Positions 37,164 through 45,795 of a DNA stretch of 64,000 nt are shown here, piece after piece (the stretch's first letter is position 1; each line of letters opens with the position of its first letter). The translations under genes were made by a program, and so were the position numbers. The stretch is from Nitrincola tibetensis (GTDB lineage Bacteria > Pseudomonadota > Gammaproteobacteria > Pseudomonadales > Balneatricaceae), in the NCBI RefSeq assembly GCF_003284585.1, contig NZ_QKRX01000007.1, forward strand, positions 62,001 to 126,000, in the 5' to 3' direction. The notes beneath the pieces are model-generated. The model did not search any database. It saw only the letters and a list, made by a program, of their open reading frames with translations, and was not told where the DNA came from.

Positions 37164-38267
37164 ATGTCGTGTGATTATGTGGCATTAGCCAATAGCGGAG
37201 TTCAGCAGCTCAAACCCTATCAAGCGGGTAAGCCGATTGAAGAGTTAGAACGAGAGTTGGGAATTTCTAATATTATCAAATTGGCAAGTAATGAAAATCC
37301 ATTAGGGCCATCACCCAAGGCCATTGCCGCCATTCAGCAAGAAATAGCAGAGTTAACTCGCTACCCTGACAGTAATGGTCATCAGCTTAAACAAGCAATT
37401 TGTCAGAGTTTCGATTTAGATCTGGCTCAAATTACGCTTGGTAATGGTTCAAATGATTTGCTGGAGTTGATTACTCGCACCTTTTTAAATCCTGCATGCG
37501 AAGCTGTGTATTCAGAATTTGCATTTGTTGTATATCCGTTAGTGGTGCAAGCTGTGGGCGCTAAAAGTGTTGTTGCGCCAGCTAAAGACTTTGGGCATAA
37601 CCTTCAAGCGATTTCAGAGGCAATTTCAGAAAAGACGCGTCTTATTTTTATAGCCAATCCAAATAATCCGACAGGCACTGTGATTACGAACGACGAGTTA
37701 TGTGCATTTTTGGATAGTCTACCTGCGAATATACTTGTTGTGCTGGATGAAGCCTATAGCGAGTATGCGATGGACGCTGCAATGCCAAATGGATTGGCGT
37801 TGGTTAAACGCTACCCTAACTTAATCGTCACCCGTACTTTCTCCAAAGCCTATGGGTTGGCGGCACTACGTGTTGGATTTTCCGTGTCAAATCCGGCCAT
37901 AACAGATTTATTGAATCGTGTTCGCCAACCCTTTAATGTGAATAGTTTTGCGATGGCTGCTGCTGTTGCTTGTCTGAATGATACTGACTATTTAGCCCAT
38001 ACAGTGGCTTTAAATGCTCAGGGAATGCAGCAGTTAACAAAAGGCATTCAGCAAATGGGGCTGGGTTATATACCGTCTAAAGCCAACTTTATTACGATTG
38101 ATATGGGTGAAGAGGCCTTGCCGATTTATCAAAAACTGTTGCATGAAGGCGTTATTGTGCGACCGCTAGGGGTGTATAATTTACCCAATCATTTAAGAGT
38201 GACGATTGGTACAGAGTCAGAAAATACACGCTTCCTACTTGCGCTAAAAAAGGTTATTCAGTGTTAA
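37164..38267 (+). CDS. hisC: Histidinol-phosphate aminotransferase
   Basis: HisC is a PLP aminotransferase that makes histidinol phosphate; members of this supraoperon type often also transaminate phenylpyruvate and 4-hydroxyphenylpyruvate or prephenate. The 367-residue protein has LASNENPLGPSPKA, the FIANPNNPTGT block, VLDEAYSEY with the cofactor aspartate, and the lysine in RTFSKAYGLAALRVGF. The arginine near the C-terminus is in LRVTIGTESEN. It lies between pheA and tyrA-aroA, overlaps the latter by seven bases, and could supply the last step for tyrosine or phenylalanine. Confidence 0.95.
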   Translation: MSCDYVALANSGVQQLKPYQAGKPIEELERELGISNIIKLASNENPLGPSPKAIAAIQQEIAELTRYPDSNGHQLKQAICQSFDLDLAQITLGNGSNDLLELITRTFLNPACEAVYSEFAFVVYPLVVQAVGAKSVVAPAKDFGHNLQAISEAISEKTRLIFIANPNNPTGTVITNDELCAFLDSLPANILVVLDEAYSEYAMDAAMPNGLALVKRYPNLIVTRTFSKAYGLAALRVGFSVSNPAITDLLNRVRQPFNVNSFAMAAAVACLNDTDYLAHTVALNAQGMQQLTKGIQQMGLGYIPSKANFITIDMGEEALPIYQKLLHEGVIVRPLGVYNLPNHLRVTIGTESENTRFLLALKKVIQC

Positions 38268-40480
38268 CCTATACGACACATCGACTTCTTATTATTGGTT
38301 TAGGCCTTATCGGAGGTTCATTTGCTAAGGCTTTAAAATCACGAAAAGTGGTGCAGCATGTTGCTGCCTATGATCGTCATCCTCAGGAGTGCGATTTAGG
38401 CATACGCTTAGGGGTGATTGATGAAGCCGTGCAAGATTTAGCCAGCGCAGTTCAACAAGCGGATGTGATTGTGTTAGCGGTGCCAGTCAAGGCGATGGAG
38501 GTGGTCTTAAAGGATATTCAACCTTTTCTAAGGCCGACAACTCTGTTGACCGATGTGGGGAGCACTAAGGGTCACCTAGTGCAAGCCGTTCGTCAGGTGT
38601 TTCAAAAGATTCCCCCGGGATTCGTTCCGGGGCATCCAATAGCCGGTGCTGAAAAAAGTGGTGTGGTCGCAGCCGATGCGGATTTGTTTGAGCGCCATAA
38701 GGTGATTTTGACACCACTTCCTGAATCCGATCCTAAGGCAACGCTAGAGATTGCTCGTTTGTGGCAGTCGGTCGGAGCGGAAGTGCTGCAGATGGACCCG
38801 TACCGGCATGATCAAGTGTTAGCTGCGACGAGTCATTTACCGCATGTATTGGCTTTTTCATTGGTCGACACCTTGGCGCATGAAGAAGAGAATCGCGATA
38901 TCTTTCGTTATGCCGCTGGTGGTTTTCGTGACTTTACACGGATTGCAGCGAGTGATCCGGTAATGTGGCATGATATCTGTCAGGCCAATCGTGATGCGAT
39001 TCTTAAGCAAATTGATCAGTTTACATCAGGTGTGGCGCGCTTAAGATCAGCGATTGCTGCGGGCGATAGTCAGGCAATGCTGGGCATTTTTAGTCGCGCT
39101 AAAGTGGCCAGAGAGCATTTTTCAACCCTGCTCGCGGGCTCTGCTTACTCAGCAAATACGCAGGATATAGATTTGCGTATTGAGCCAGATAGTCCTTTAT
39201 CGGGGCGGGTGGCAGTACACAGTGACCGCTCAATTTCACACCGGGCGATCATTATTGGTGCTCTATCGGAGGGCGTCACTGACATCGAAGGTTTTTTCGA
39301 AGGTGAAGATAGCTTAATGACCATTAAAGCCTTTCGTGAAATGGGCGTTGTTATTGAGGGGCCTCATCAAGGCAGTGTTCGCATTTATGGTGTTGGCTTG
39401 CATGGCTTGCAACCACCAAAGGGACCTTTGTACCTAGGTAAGTCTGAAACGTCATTGCAACTCCTCACTGGGCTATTGGTTGCTCAATCCTTTTCGACAG
39501 AGGTCTTTGGTGATGAGGCCTTGAGTCAGAAAAGTTTGCTATCGACCTTGGAACCCCTCAGGAAAATGGGTGCCAAGATTGACAGTAATGAACAAGGCGG
39601 CCCACCTTTTAGAATATCGCCTTCAATCCTGAAAGGCTCAGAAATTGAGCTCACCCATGCGAGTGCGCAGGTAAAGTCCAGTTTGTTGTTAGCTGGTCTT
39701 TATGCGCAGGGGCAGACCTGCTTAAAAACGAATCGTTTCTGTCGAGATCATACCGAGCGTATGCTAAAAAGCTTTGGCTATTTTTTGTGTGAAAGTGAAG
39801 AGGCGGGTGAGGTTAGGACGACAATCGACTGCGCTGGGACATTAACGGCGACTAAAATACGTGTTCCAGGTGATTTCTCGACGGCGTTGATGTTGATTGC
39901 AGCCGCAACGCTTGTGCCTGAGTCCTCATTAATATTGACCGATATCGGTGTGAATCCACATCGAACAAAGCTTTTACCCCTTTTGTCAAAAATGGGAGCA
40001 AATATTCAGGTTACCTTGCACAAAGATACGGGGTTTGAACCTGTTGCTGACATATGGGTTACCTATGCTCAGTTAAAAGGACAAGAGTTCTCTGCAGACG
40101 ATGTGGCCTGCGTGGTCTATGAATTACCTTTTCTAATGGTCTTGGCATTATTCGCAGACGGCCAAACCCTTATTCATCTGCCTGCGTCTTTGTCAGCCAA
40201 GGAAAGTGCCCTGATTGCGAGTACTGTAGCGGTTTTGCTAGAGCAAGGTGCTCAGATTGAGCTAAGCGGATCACATCTGTTGTTGAAACCATCATTATTG
40301 CTCGGTGGCGAGATTTCAGAAGCTTTACCGCCCATTGTTGCATTTGCAATGATCGTGGCTTCAACAAGAGCGCAACAGGCATTAAGGATCAAACATTCAG
40401 CGGCACTGCTCACAGCCTATCCTGCATTGGTTGAACAATTAAGGCGTGCCGGTATTAGCATACATAAGGAGTCGGACTAA
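38261..40480 (+). CDS. tyrA-aroA: TyrA-AroA fusion: prephenate dehydrogenase plus degenerate EPSP synthase domain
   Basis: The 739-residue fusion starts with GTG. The TyrA half (1-295) is intact: [12 protein letters not shown] for NAD+, [13 protein letters not shown], the catalytic histidine region [13 protein letters not shown], and [14 protein letters not shown]. The EPSP synthase half (about 305-739) keeps the fold pattern ([34 protein letters not shown]) but not the active site. The PGDK lysine is Arg323. The N-x-G-T-x-x-R loop reads KSETSLQ (394-400). The S-R-R-P-M loop is SQKSL. The D-E-F-P aspartate is Tyr620. K-E-S-D-R is KESAL (647-651). The D-H-R triad is Leu-Pro-Pro (689-691). Lys411 (E. 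coli) is lost. EPSP synthesis is very unlikely from this protein. cmk starts on its stop codon. Confidence 0.92.
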   Translation: MLTYTTHRLLIIGLGLIGGSFAKALKSRKVVQHVAAYDRHPQECDLGIRLGVIDEAVQDLASAVQQADVIVLAVPVKAMEVVLKDIQPFLRPTTLLTDVGSTKGHLVQAVRQVFQKIPPGFVPGHPIAGAEKSGVVAADADLFERHKVILTPLPESDPKATLEIARLWQSVGAEVLQMDPYRHDQVLAATSHLPHVLAFSLVDTLAHEEENRDIFRYAAGGFRDFTRIAASDPVMWHDICQANRDAILKQIDQFTSGVARLRSAIAAGDSQAMLGIFSRAKVAREHFSTLLAGSAYSANTQDIDLRIEPDSPLSGRVAVHSDRSISHRAIIIGALSEGVTDIEGFFEGEDSLMTIKAFREMGVVIEGPHQGSVRIYGVGLHGLQPPKGPLYLGKSETSLQLLTGLLVAQSFSTEVFGDEALSQKSLLSTLEPLRKMGAKIDSNEQGGPPFRISPSILKGSEIELTHASAQVKSSLLLAGLYAQGQTCLKTNRFCRDHTERMLKSFGYFLCESEEAGEVRTTIDCAGTLTATKIRVPGDFSTALMLIAAATLVPESSLILTDIGVNPHRTKLLPLLSKMGANIQVTLHKDTGFEPVADIWVTYAQLKGQEFSADDVACVVYELPFLMVLALFADGQTLIHLPASLSAKESALIASTVAVLLEQGAQIELSGSHLLLKPSLLLGGEISEALPPIVAFAMIVASTRAQQALRIKHSAALLTAYPALVEQLRRAGISIHKESD

Positions 40481-41169
40481 TGTCCTCACTATTACCTCCA
40501 GTCATAACAGTTGATGGCCCAAGCGGTTCAGGGAAGGGAACGATCTGTCGCTTGTTAGCCAATGCACTGGGTTGGTCATTGTTAGACAGCGGTGCTTTGT
40601 ATCGCTTAACGGCGGTTGCTGCGCGTCATCATGGTGTTTCTTTAGATGATGTCGAGTCCCTGCAAGTCATGGCTGCGCATCTGGATGTGCAATTTTTGTC
40701 TGAAAGTGCCGATGGCGAGTTGAAAATTATTCTTGAAGGCGAAGAGGTTACACAAACTATTCGCACAGAAAACGTAGGGGCAGACGCCTCTGTTGTCGCG
40801 GCATTGGGGCCTGTTAGACAGGCTTTATTGCAAAGGCAGCGAGACTTTGCGCAGCTTCCAGGGTTGATCGCAGATGGGCGTGATATGGGCACAGTTGTCT
40901 TCCCAGAAGCCTGTTTGAAAATATATCTTGATGCAAGTGCAGAAGAACGTGCAAGCCGACGCTATAACCAGTTGATTAGCAAGGGACTGAGTGCTAGCCT
41001 TGAAGATATATTAATTGATATTAAATCGCGGGACGATCGTGACATGAATCGCACGGTCGCACCTTTAAAACCGGCGCCGAATGCGGTGATTCTGGACACC
41101 ACCAAAATGACAATTGAGGAGGTGTTAGAGGTGGTGCTGGATGAAGCGAAACATAAAGGGCTGCGTTAG
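40480..41169 (+). CDS. cmk: Cytidylate kinase
   Basis: Cmk phosphorylates CMP and dCMP with ATP. The 229-residue protein has the P-loop [12 protein letters not shown] near residues 15-26 and [10 protein letters not shown] for substrate binding. It also has the [13 protein letters not shown] block and the lid region RRYNQL followed by [19 protein letters not shown]. The start codon overlaps the aroA stop by one base. It is part of the conserved aroA-cmk-rpsA order, and no abnormality is seen. Confidence 0.97.
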   Translation: MSSLLPPVITVDGPSGSGKGTICRLLANALGWSLLDSGALYRLTAVAARHHGVSLDDVESLQVMAAHLDVQFLSESADGELKIILEGEEVTQTIRTENVGADASVVAALGPVRQALLQRQRDFAQLPGLIADGRDMGTVVFPEACLKIYLDASAEERASRRYNQLISKGLSASLEDILIDIKSRDDRDMNRTVAPLKPAPNAVILDTTKMTIEEVLEVVLDEAKHKGLR

Positions 41170-41196
41170 GCAGTACTATTCTGAGGATGCACGGTA

Positions 41197-42882
41197 ATGA
41201 CTGAAAGTTTTGCACAGCTATTTGAAGAGAGCCTCAAAGAGCTGGAAATGGCGCCAGGTTCGATTGTTTCTGGCACAGTGGTGGCGATTGAAAATGACTT
41301 TGTCATCGTCAACGCAGGATTAAAATCAGAGGGTGTCATCCCAGTTGAGCAGTTCCGTGATGAGAAAGGACAGCTTGGCATAAAAGTGGGTGATGTAGTT
41401 AAGGTTGCCCTAGAGGCCCTAGAGGATGGTTTTGGTACGACGCTCTTATCAAGAGAGAAAGCTAAGCGTGCAGAGTCCTGGCAAGTGTTGGAAAAAGCCT
41501 TTACTGAACAAGAAACCGTTACGGGTTACATTATAGGTAAAGTGCGCGGTGGCTTAACTGTTGATATTAACGGTATTAATGCGTTCCTACCGGGTTCTTT
41601 GGTCGATGTGCGTCCACTCAGAGACACGGCGCACCTTGAAGGCCAGGAACTCGAGTTTAAATTGGTAAAGCTTGATGCACCCACCAATAACATAGTGGTT
41701 TCACGTCGTGCTGTATTGGAAGAGTCCTACAGTGAAGAGCGCCAAAAACTGCTTGAAAAAATGGAAGAAGGAATTGTCGTTAAAGGCGTGGTTAAAAACC
41801 TCACTGACTACGGTGCTTTCATTGAGTTGGGTGGTATTGATGGTCTGCTTCACATTACCGATATGGCTTGGAAACGCGTTAAGCATCCGAGTGAGTTGCT
41901 CAGCGTAGGTCAAGAGTTAGATGTTAAAGTGCTTAAGTTTGATAAAGAGCGTAGCCGCGTTTCTTTAGGTCTTAAGCAACTGCAAGCGGACCCTTGGGAG
42001 CAGTTGATCGGCAATCATAAAGTTGGTGACAAGCTTAAAGCAAAAGTCACTAACTTAACGGATTACGGCTGTTTTGCTGAACTGGATCAAGGTGTTGAAG
42101 GTTTGGTACACGTATCTGAAATGGATTGGACTAATCGCAACATCCATCCATCTAAAGTTGTCCAAGTGGGTGATGTTATTGACGTTATGCTACTGGATAT
42201 TGATCAGCAACGTCGACGTATCTCGTTAGGTATGAAGCAATGCTCTGAGAATCCATGGCAGCAATTTGCATCGACTTTCAATAAAGGTGATCGTCTATCC
42301 GGCCAAATCAAGTCTATTACAGACTTTGGAATATTTGTTGGACTAGAAGGTAATATCGACGGCCTTGTTCATATGTCAGACTTATCTTGGGATGAGCCGG
42401 GTGAAGAGGCAGTTAAGCGCTTCAGCAAAGGACAGCAGGTCGAGACTGTTGTTTTATCTGTTGATCCTGAGCGTGAACGTATTGCACTCGGTATTAAGCA
42501 AGTCGATTCAGATCCGTTTGCGGAGTATGCCGAAAGTCATCCTAAAGGAACGGTTGTGAAAGGTGCGGTTGTTTCTGTTGATGATCGTCAAGCACTTGTA
42601 GGTCTTGCAGAGGGTGTTGAGGGAATTCTGAAAGTGTCAGAAATCTCAAAAGATCGCGTTGATAACTTGCAAGCCCTCTATCCAGTAGGAACAGAGGTTG
42701 AAGCATCAATTATTAGTGTTGATCGTCGTAATCGTACCTTAAACTTATCTGTGAAGCAGCTTTCGGATCAGGAAGAAAAACAGGCGATTAAATCTGTTCA
42801 GGAGCAAGTAGTTCCTGAAGCGGCTGGCCCAACAACAATTGGCGATTTGATCAAAGCGCAAATGAAGAAAAACACTAAATAA
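41197..42882 (+). CDS. rpsA: 30S ribosomal protein S1
   Basis: S1 binds mRNA on the small ribosomal subunit. The 561 residues match E. coli (557), with six S1 domains. The clearest start at about residues 20, 105, 191, 276, 363 and 450, each with the repeating pattern G-x-V-x-x-(I/L)-T-D-(Y/F)-G-x-F and a VGQ/VGD turn (for example [20 protein letters not shown]). Ribosomal protein genes of this kind are highly expressed. A strong hairpin follows before ihfB. Confidence 0.98.
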   Translation: MTESFAQLFEESLKELEMAPGSIVSGTVVAIENDFVIVNAGLKSEGVIPVEQFRDEKGQLGIKVGDVVKVALEALEDGFGTTLLSREKAKRAESWQVLEKAFTEQETVTGYIIGKVRGGLTVDINGINAFLPGSLVDVRPLRDTAHLEGQELEFKLVKLDAPTNNIVVSRRAVLEESYSEERQKLLEKMEEGIVVKGVVKNLTDYGAFIELGGIDGLLHITDMAWKRVKHPSELLSVGQELDVKVLKFDKERSRVSLGLKQLQADPWEQLIGNHKVGDKLKAKVTNLTDYGCFAELDQGVEGLVHVSEMDWTNRNIHPSKVVQVGDVIDVMLLDIDQQRRRISLGMKQCSENPWQQFASTFNKGDRLSGQIKSITDFGIFVGLEGNIDGLVHMSDLSWDEPGEEAVKRFSKGQQVETVVLSVDPERERIALGIKQVDSDPFAEYAESHPKGTVVKGAVVSVDDRQALVGLAEGVEGILKVSEISKDRVDNLQALYPVGTEVEASIISVDRRNRTLNLSVKQLSDQEEKQAIKSVQEQVVPEAAGPTTIGDLIKAQMKKNTK

Positions 42883-42908
42883 CCACCTGCGGACCGGGGT
42901 GTCATAGT

Positions 42909-42932
42909 TGCCGGGTTAGGTTTAACCCGGCA
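42909..42932 (+). terminator. Hairpin between rpsA and ihfB
   Basis: A perfect 10-bp stem TGCCGGGTTA/TAACCCGGCA with a 4-base loop lies 27 bp after rpsA. No long T tract follows, so it may only lower read-through into ihfB. Confidence 0.65.
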
Positions 42933-42954
42933 TTAACTTAAGTGGAGGAATAAC

Positions 42955-43251
42955 ATGACTAAATCAGAGCTTATTGAGCGCCTGATAGATCAGCACCCAC
43001 AGCTTTCTGTTAAAGATGTTGAGCTTGCCGTCAAAACGATGCTTGATCACATGACAGAAGCGCTTGCTAGCGGTGATCGAATAGAGATTCGAGGTTTTGG
43101 CAGTTTCTCGCTTCACTACCGTGCTCCGCGAATTGGTCGCAACCCAAAAACAGGGGAATCGGTTTCGTTGGATGCGAAATATGTTCCTCACTTTAAGCCA
43201 GGTAAAGAAATGCGCGATCAGGTCAACGATAGCCTGAATGCGAGTATTTAG
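42955..43251 (+). CDS. ihfB: Integration host factor subunit beta
   Basis: IhfB forms the DNA-bending IHF heterodimer with IhfA. The 98-residue protein begins [20 protein letters not shown] and has the DNA-wrapping arm [26 protein letters not shown], whose proline intercalates into DNA. The C-terminal [17 protein letters not shown] is typical. Residues fit IHF-beta rather than HU. A GTGGAGGAA ribosome site precedes the start. The place after rpsA is conserved. Confidence 0.97.
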   Translation: MTKSELIERLIDQHPQLSVKDVELAVKTMLDHMTEALASGDRIEIRGFGSFSLHYRAPRIGRNPKTGESVSLDAKYVPHFKPGKEMRDQVNDSLNASI

Positions 43252-43276
43252 ACTCTAACCTATGGGAGGGTAGCGC

Positions 43277-43582
43277 GTGCGCTTAATTAAACGAATCATA
43301 TTATTCCTCGTGCTGTTATGTGTGTTACTGGTTGGTATTCTCTTTGCAATACACAATACAACACCTGTCACGATAGATTTGATTTTCCTCACCTTGCCTC
43401 AAGCAAGCCTTTCACTTTGGTTGTTAGGTGCGTTTGTGATAGGCGGTGTTCTGGGTGTATTGCTTAGTTCGTTTATTATTTTTTCACTGAAAGCAAAAAT
43501 ACACTTTTTGAAGAGAAATATTCAATCGGCTAAGTCTGAACTTGATAAGTTAAAAACATCAGGTGTCAAAGATCTGGTTTGA
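43277..43582 (+). CDS. lapA: LapA family inner-membrane protein
   Basis: This 101-residue protein has two membrane segments (IILFLVLLCVLLVGILFAIH and LWLLGAFVIGGVLGVLLSSF) and a cytoplasmic coiled-coil tail (IHFLKRNIQSAKSELDKLK). The pattern matches LapA (DUF1049), which with LapB controls LpxC turnover and lipopolysaccharide assembly. The start is GTG. lapB, next in E. coli and many relatives, is not found here: a strong terminator and pyrF follow directly. Confidence 0.88.
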   Translation: MRLIKRIILFLVLLCVLLVGILFAIHNTTPVTIDLIFLTLPQASLSLWLLGAFVIGGVLGVLLSSFIIFSLKAKIHFLKRNIQSAKSELDKLKTSGVKDLV

Positions 43583-43603
43583 CCCTTATGGTATGTTTCT
43601 ATC

Positions 43604-43630
43604 GGCAGTGTATCGAGCACTGCCTTTTTT
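43604..43630 (+). terminator. Rho-independent terminator after lapA
   Basis: A perfect 7-bp stem GGCAGTG/CACTGCC with a 7-base loop and six T residues marks the likely end of the supraoperon. Confidence 0.9.
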
Positions 43631-43663
43631 ATTGCAGATCTTCCGATGTCATAGGTAGGCTTT

Positions 43664-44368
43664 ATGCAAAAAGACGCTAAACAAATTATTGTTGCTTTAG
43701 ATTATCACAATGCTTCAGATGCGCTAGCAATGGCTTCTTCACTGAATCCTGATGATTGTCGAGTTAAAGTGGGTAAAGAGCTATTTACTCTGACAGGACC
43801 GAGCATTGTTGAAGCGCTTCAGGCAAAGGGGTTTGACGTTTTTTTAGATTTGAAGTTTCATGACATTCCTAATACAACGGCAATGGCGGTTAAAGCGGCG
43901 GCTGAAATGGGGGTGTGGATGGTAAATGTCCACGCATCGGGTGGTCGACGGATGATGGAAGCTGCTAAAAATGCCTTAACACAAGTCAATCAGCAGCAAA
44001 CCCTGCTTATTGCCGTAACTGTTCTAACGAGTTTAGAACAGTCTGATTTAGCCGAAATTGGCTTGAATATATCTCCCTTGGAGCAGGTTAAGCGATTAGC
44101 GCTTTTGACAGAAGCATCAGGTCTTGATGGGGTGGTATGCTCAGCACAAGAGGCAAAAATGCTGAGGCAATGCATATCACCGAATTTTGCCTTGGTGACG
44201 CCCGGAATCCGTCCTGCCAGTGTTGAAATAGGCGATCAAAAACGAGTAATGACTCCGCTTGAGGCCGTTCAATCCGGTAGTGATTATTTAGTCATAGGTC
44301 GTCCAATAACGCGCTCGGCGGATCCTCAAGCCACTTGTCGCCTGATTCAGGAAAGCCTTATTGTTTGA
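43664..44368 (+). CDS. pyrF: Orotidine 5'-phosphate decarboxylase
   Basis: PyrF makes UMP from OMP. The 234-residue TIM-barrel protein has the start [10 protein letters not shown], the catalytic Asp-Lys-Asp set in [12 protein letters not shown], and the phosphate-binding VTPGIRP and [12 protein letters not shown] blocks. It stands alone between terminators, with its own AGGTAGGC-type ribosome region. It is intact. Confidence 0.97.
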   Translation: MQKDAKQIIVALDYHNASDALAMASSLNPDDCRVKVGKELFTLTGPSIVEALQAKGFDVFLDLKFHDIPNTTAMAVKAAAEMGVWMVNVHASGGRRMMEAAKNALTQVNQQQTLLIAVTVLTSLEQSDLAEIGLNISPLEQVKRLALLTEASGLDGVVCSAQEAKMLRQCISPNFALVTPGIRPASVEIGDQKRVMTPLEAVQSGSDYLVIGRPITRSADPQATCRLIQESLIV

Positions 44369-44393
44369 TACTTAGTTAATAAAATCATCAGAG

Positions 44394-44428
44394 AATATGC
44401 ATTTCGGCTAGACAATGAAATGCATATT
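44394..44428 (+). terminator. Hairpin after pyrF
   Basis: A perfect 12-bp stem AATATGCATTTC/GAAATGCATATT with an 11-base loop lies 25 bp after the stop and is followed by an AT-rich run. Confidence 0.7.
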
Positions 44429-44485
44429 TATTATATTGAGCCAGTCGGTAAGGGTTGCCGATATTTAATTTATAAGGACATAAAC

Positions 44486-44773
44486 ATGAAAAAATTTCGT
44501 CTGCTATCCTGTGCATTACTTGCAACTTCTCTCTTTGCTTCTTTGTCTTTTGCATCTGAAAAAATCAATTTAAACACCGCATCCGCATCTGAACTGGCAA
44601 ATGCCTTGCAGGGTATAGGTGTGGCTCGTGCTGAATTGATTGTGGAGTACCGAGATGCAAAGGGACCCTTTGTTTCTGTTGAAGAGTTGACAGAAGTTAG
44701 CGGTATTGGTCCTGCAACCTTGGAAAGAAATCGTGCAATTTTGACGGTTACTGACGAAGGTAGTCAAGAGTAG
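44486..44773 (+). CDS. ComEA-like helix-hairpin-helix DNA-binding protein
   Basis: This is a 95-residue periplasmic DNA-binding protein. The start at ATG 44486 follows AAGGA and gives a clean signal peptide (MKKFRLLSCALLATSLFASL, cleavage after SFA). The mature part is a pair of helix-hairpin-helix motifs, INLNTASASELANALQGIGV and FVSVEELTEVSGIGPATLER. Such ComEA-type proteins bind incoming DNA during natural transformation. comF is also in the window. Whether the organism is competent cannot be judged here. Confidence 0.9.
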   Translation: MKKFRLLSCALLATSLFASLSFASEKINLNTASASELANALQGIGVARAELIVEYRDAKGPFVSVEELTEVSGIGPATLERNRAILTVTDEGSQE

Positions 44774-44787
44774 AGCGTGTGAGTTTG

Positions 44788-44812
44788 GGCACGGTGTTTA
44801 CCGTGCCTTTTT
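44788..44812. terminator. Terminator after the comEA-like gene
   Basis: A perfect 8-bp stem GGCACGGT/ACCGTGCC with GTTT loop and five T residues. It lies at the convergence with the AEC transporter gene. Confidence 0.9.
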
Positions 44813-45732
44813 CAAAGTACGAATGCCAAAACAATGGGTATAAAGAGCAGGCTTCCTATGTTGCCAATTAATACGATGGCGGCAACCAAGTGAGGCTCTT
44901 GATTGTAGCGCTCGGAGACCATGTAGTTTAATACGGCGGGAGGAAGCGCTGCGAAAATCAACAAATAGCCAAAATGGGTGGCTTCAAGCTGAAAGAAGGG
45001 TTGCAGCAGCAAAGCCAAAATTAAGCCAGAGGCTGGAGCGAGTATTGCTCCCCATAATCCAATTTTCCAATGCGTAAAATCGATGCTTGTCATGCGTACG
45101 CCTAAAGCAAATAGCATGAGAGGGATCGCGATTTGCCCGAGCATGTCAATAAAGGTTTGTAACGCAGAGGGCAGGGTAAAGTGACTGTAACTCCAAAAAA
45201 TACCCGCAATTGTGGCAATAATCATCGGCATTTTAAGAAGATTACGTAACCGCGTTTTGTTATCGAGAATATAAAGCCCAAGCGTAAAATGTAGCAGGTT
45301 TTCGACAAGAAATAAGACGACGGCTGCAGGTAAGGCGGCCTCACCGAATGCCAGTACGATGAGTGGAATGCCTAGATTACCACTGTTAGTAAACATCATG
45401 GGCGGTAAAAAGGTTTTAGGCTGTACCCCAATGATTCGACATAAGGGCCAAATCAAAATACCTGAAAGGATCACAATTAATCCTGCCGCCAAAGCAAGAG
45501 GATAGTAATTCTGCAGATCAAAGCTCTCAGCTGACATGACAGAAAAAATTAGAGCCGGTGTAAAGATATCAATATTGATTTTGTTTGCAACGGCCATATC
45601 TGTTGGCCGTTTACGAGCATAAAAATAGCCAACAGACACAATTGCAAGTAGCGGAAATATGGTTTGAAAAATACGCTCTGCAACCGAAATTGAGAAAATA
45701 TCCATGATTAAGAAAGCCGATAGAAAAAACAA
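44812..45732 (-). CDS. AEC family transporter
   Basis: This membrane protein of up to 306 residues belongs to the auxin efflux carrier family, with about ten hydrophobic helices in two repeats. The conserved asparagine-rich crossover is seen in MFTNSGNLGIPLIVLAFGEA, and the C-terminal half has AALPPAVLNYMVSERY. Bacterial members export malate, malonate or other organic acids, but the substrate is unknown. The start may be the ATG at 45705 (MDIFSISVAERIF), nine codons in. The neighbouring lactate and pyruvate genes suggest an organic acid. Confidence 0.85.
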   Translation of the reverse strand: MFFLSAFLIMDIFSISVAERIFQTIFPLLAIVSVGYFYARKRPTDMAVANKINIDIFTPALIFSVMSAESFDLQNYYPLALAAGLIVILSGILIWPLCRIIGVQPKTFLPPMMFTNSGNLGIPLIVLAFGEAALPAAVVLFLVENLLHFTLGLYILDNKTRLRNLLKMPMIIATIAGIFWSYSHFTLPSALQTFIDMLGQIAIPLMLFALGVRMTSIDFTHWKIGLWGAILAPASGLILALLLQPFFQLEATHFGYLLIFAALPPAVLNYMVSERYNQEPHLVAAIVLIGNIGSLLFIPIVLAFVL

Positions 45733-45795
45733 AACTATACGGCTTTGTTCAAAAAATACCAGTCTAAGCGCTGCTGTCTGTTGAATTAATTGACC

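Noticed and set aside
39174-40480. Changed EPSP synthase active site as glyphosate tolerance
   Set aside because: The changes remove catalytic residues throughout the site and not only the few positions that give tolerance; loss of function explains them better.
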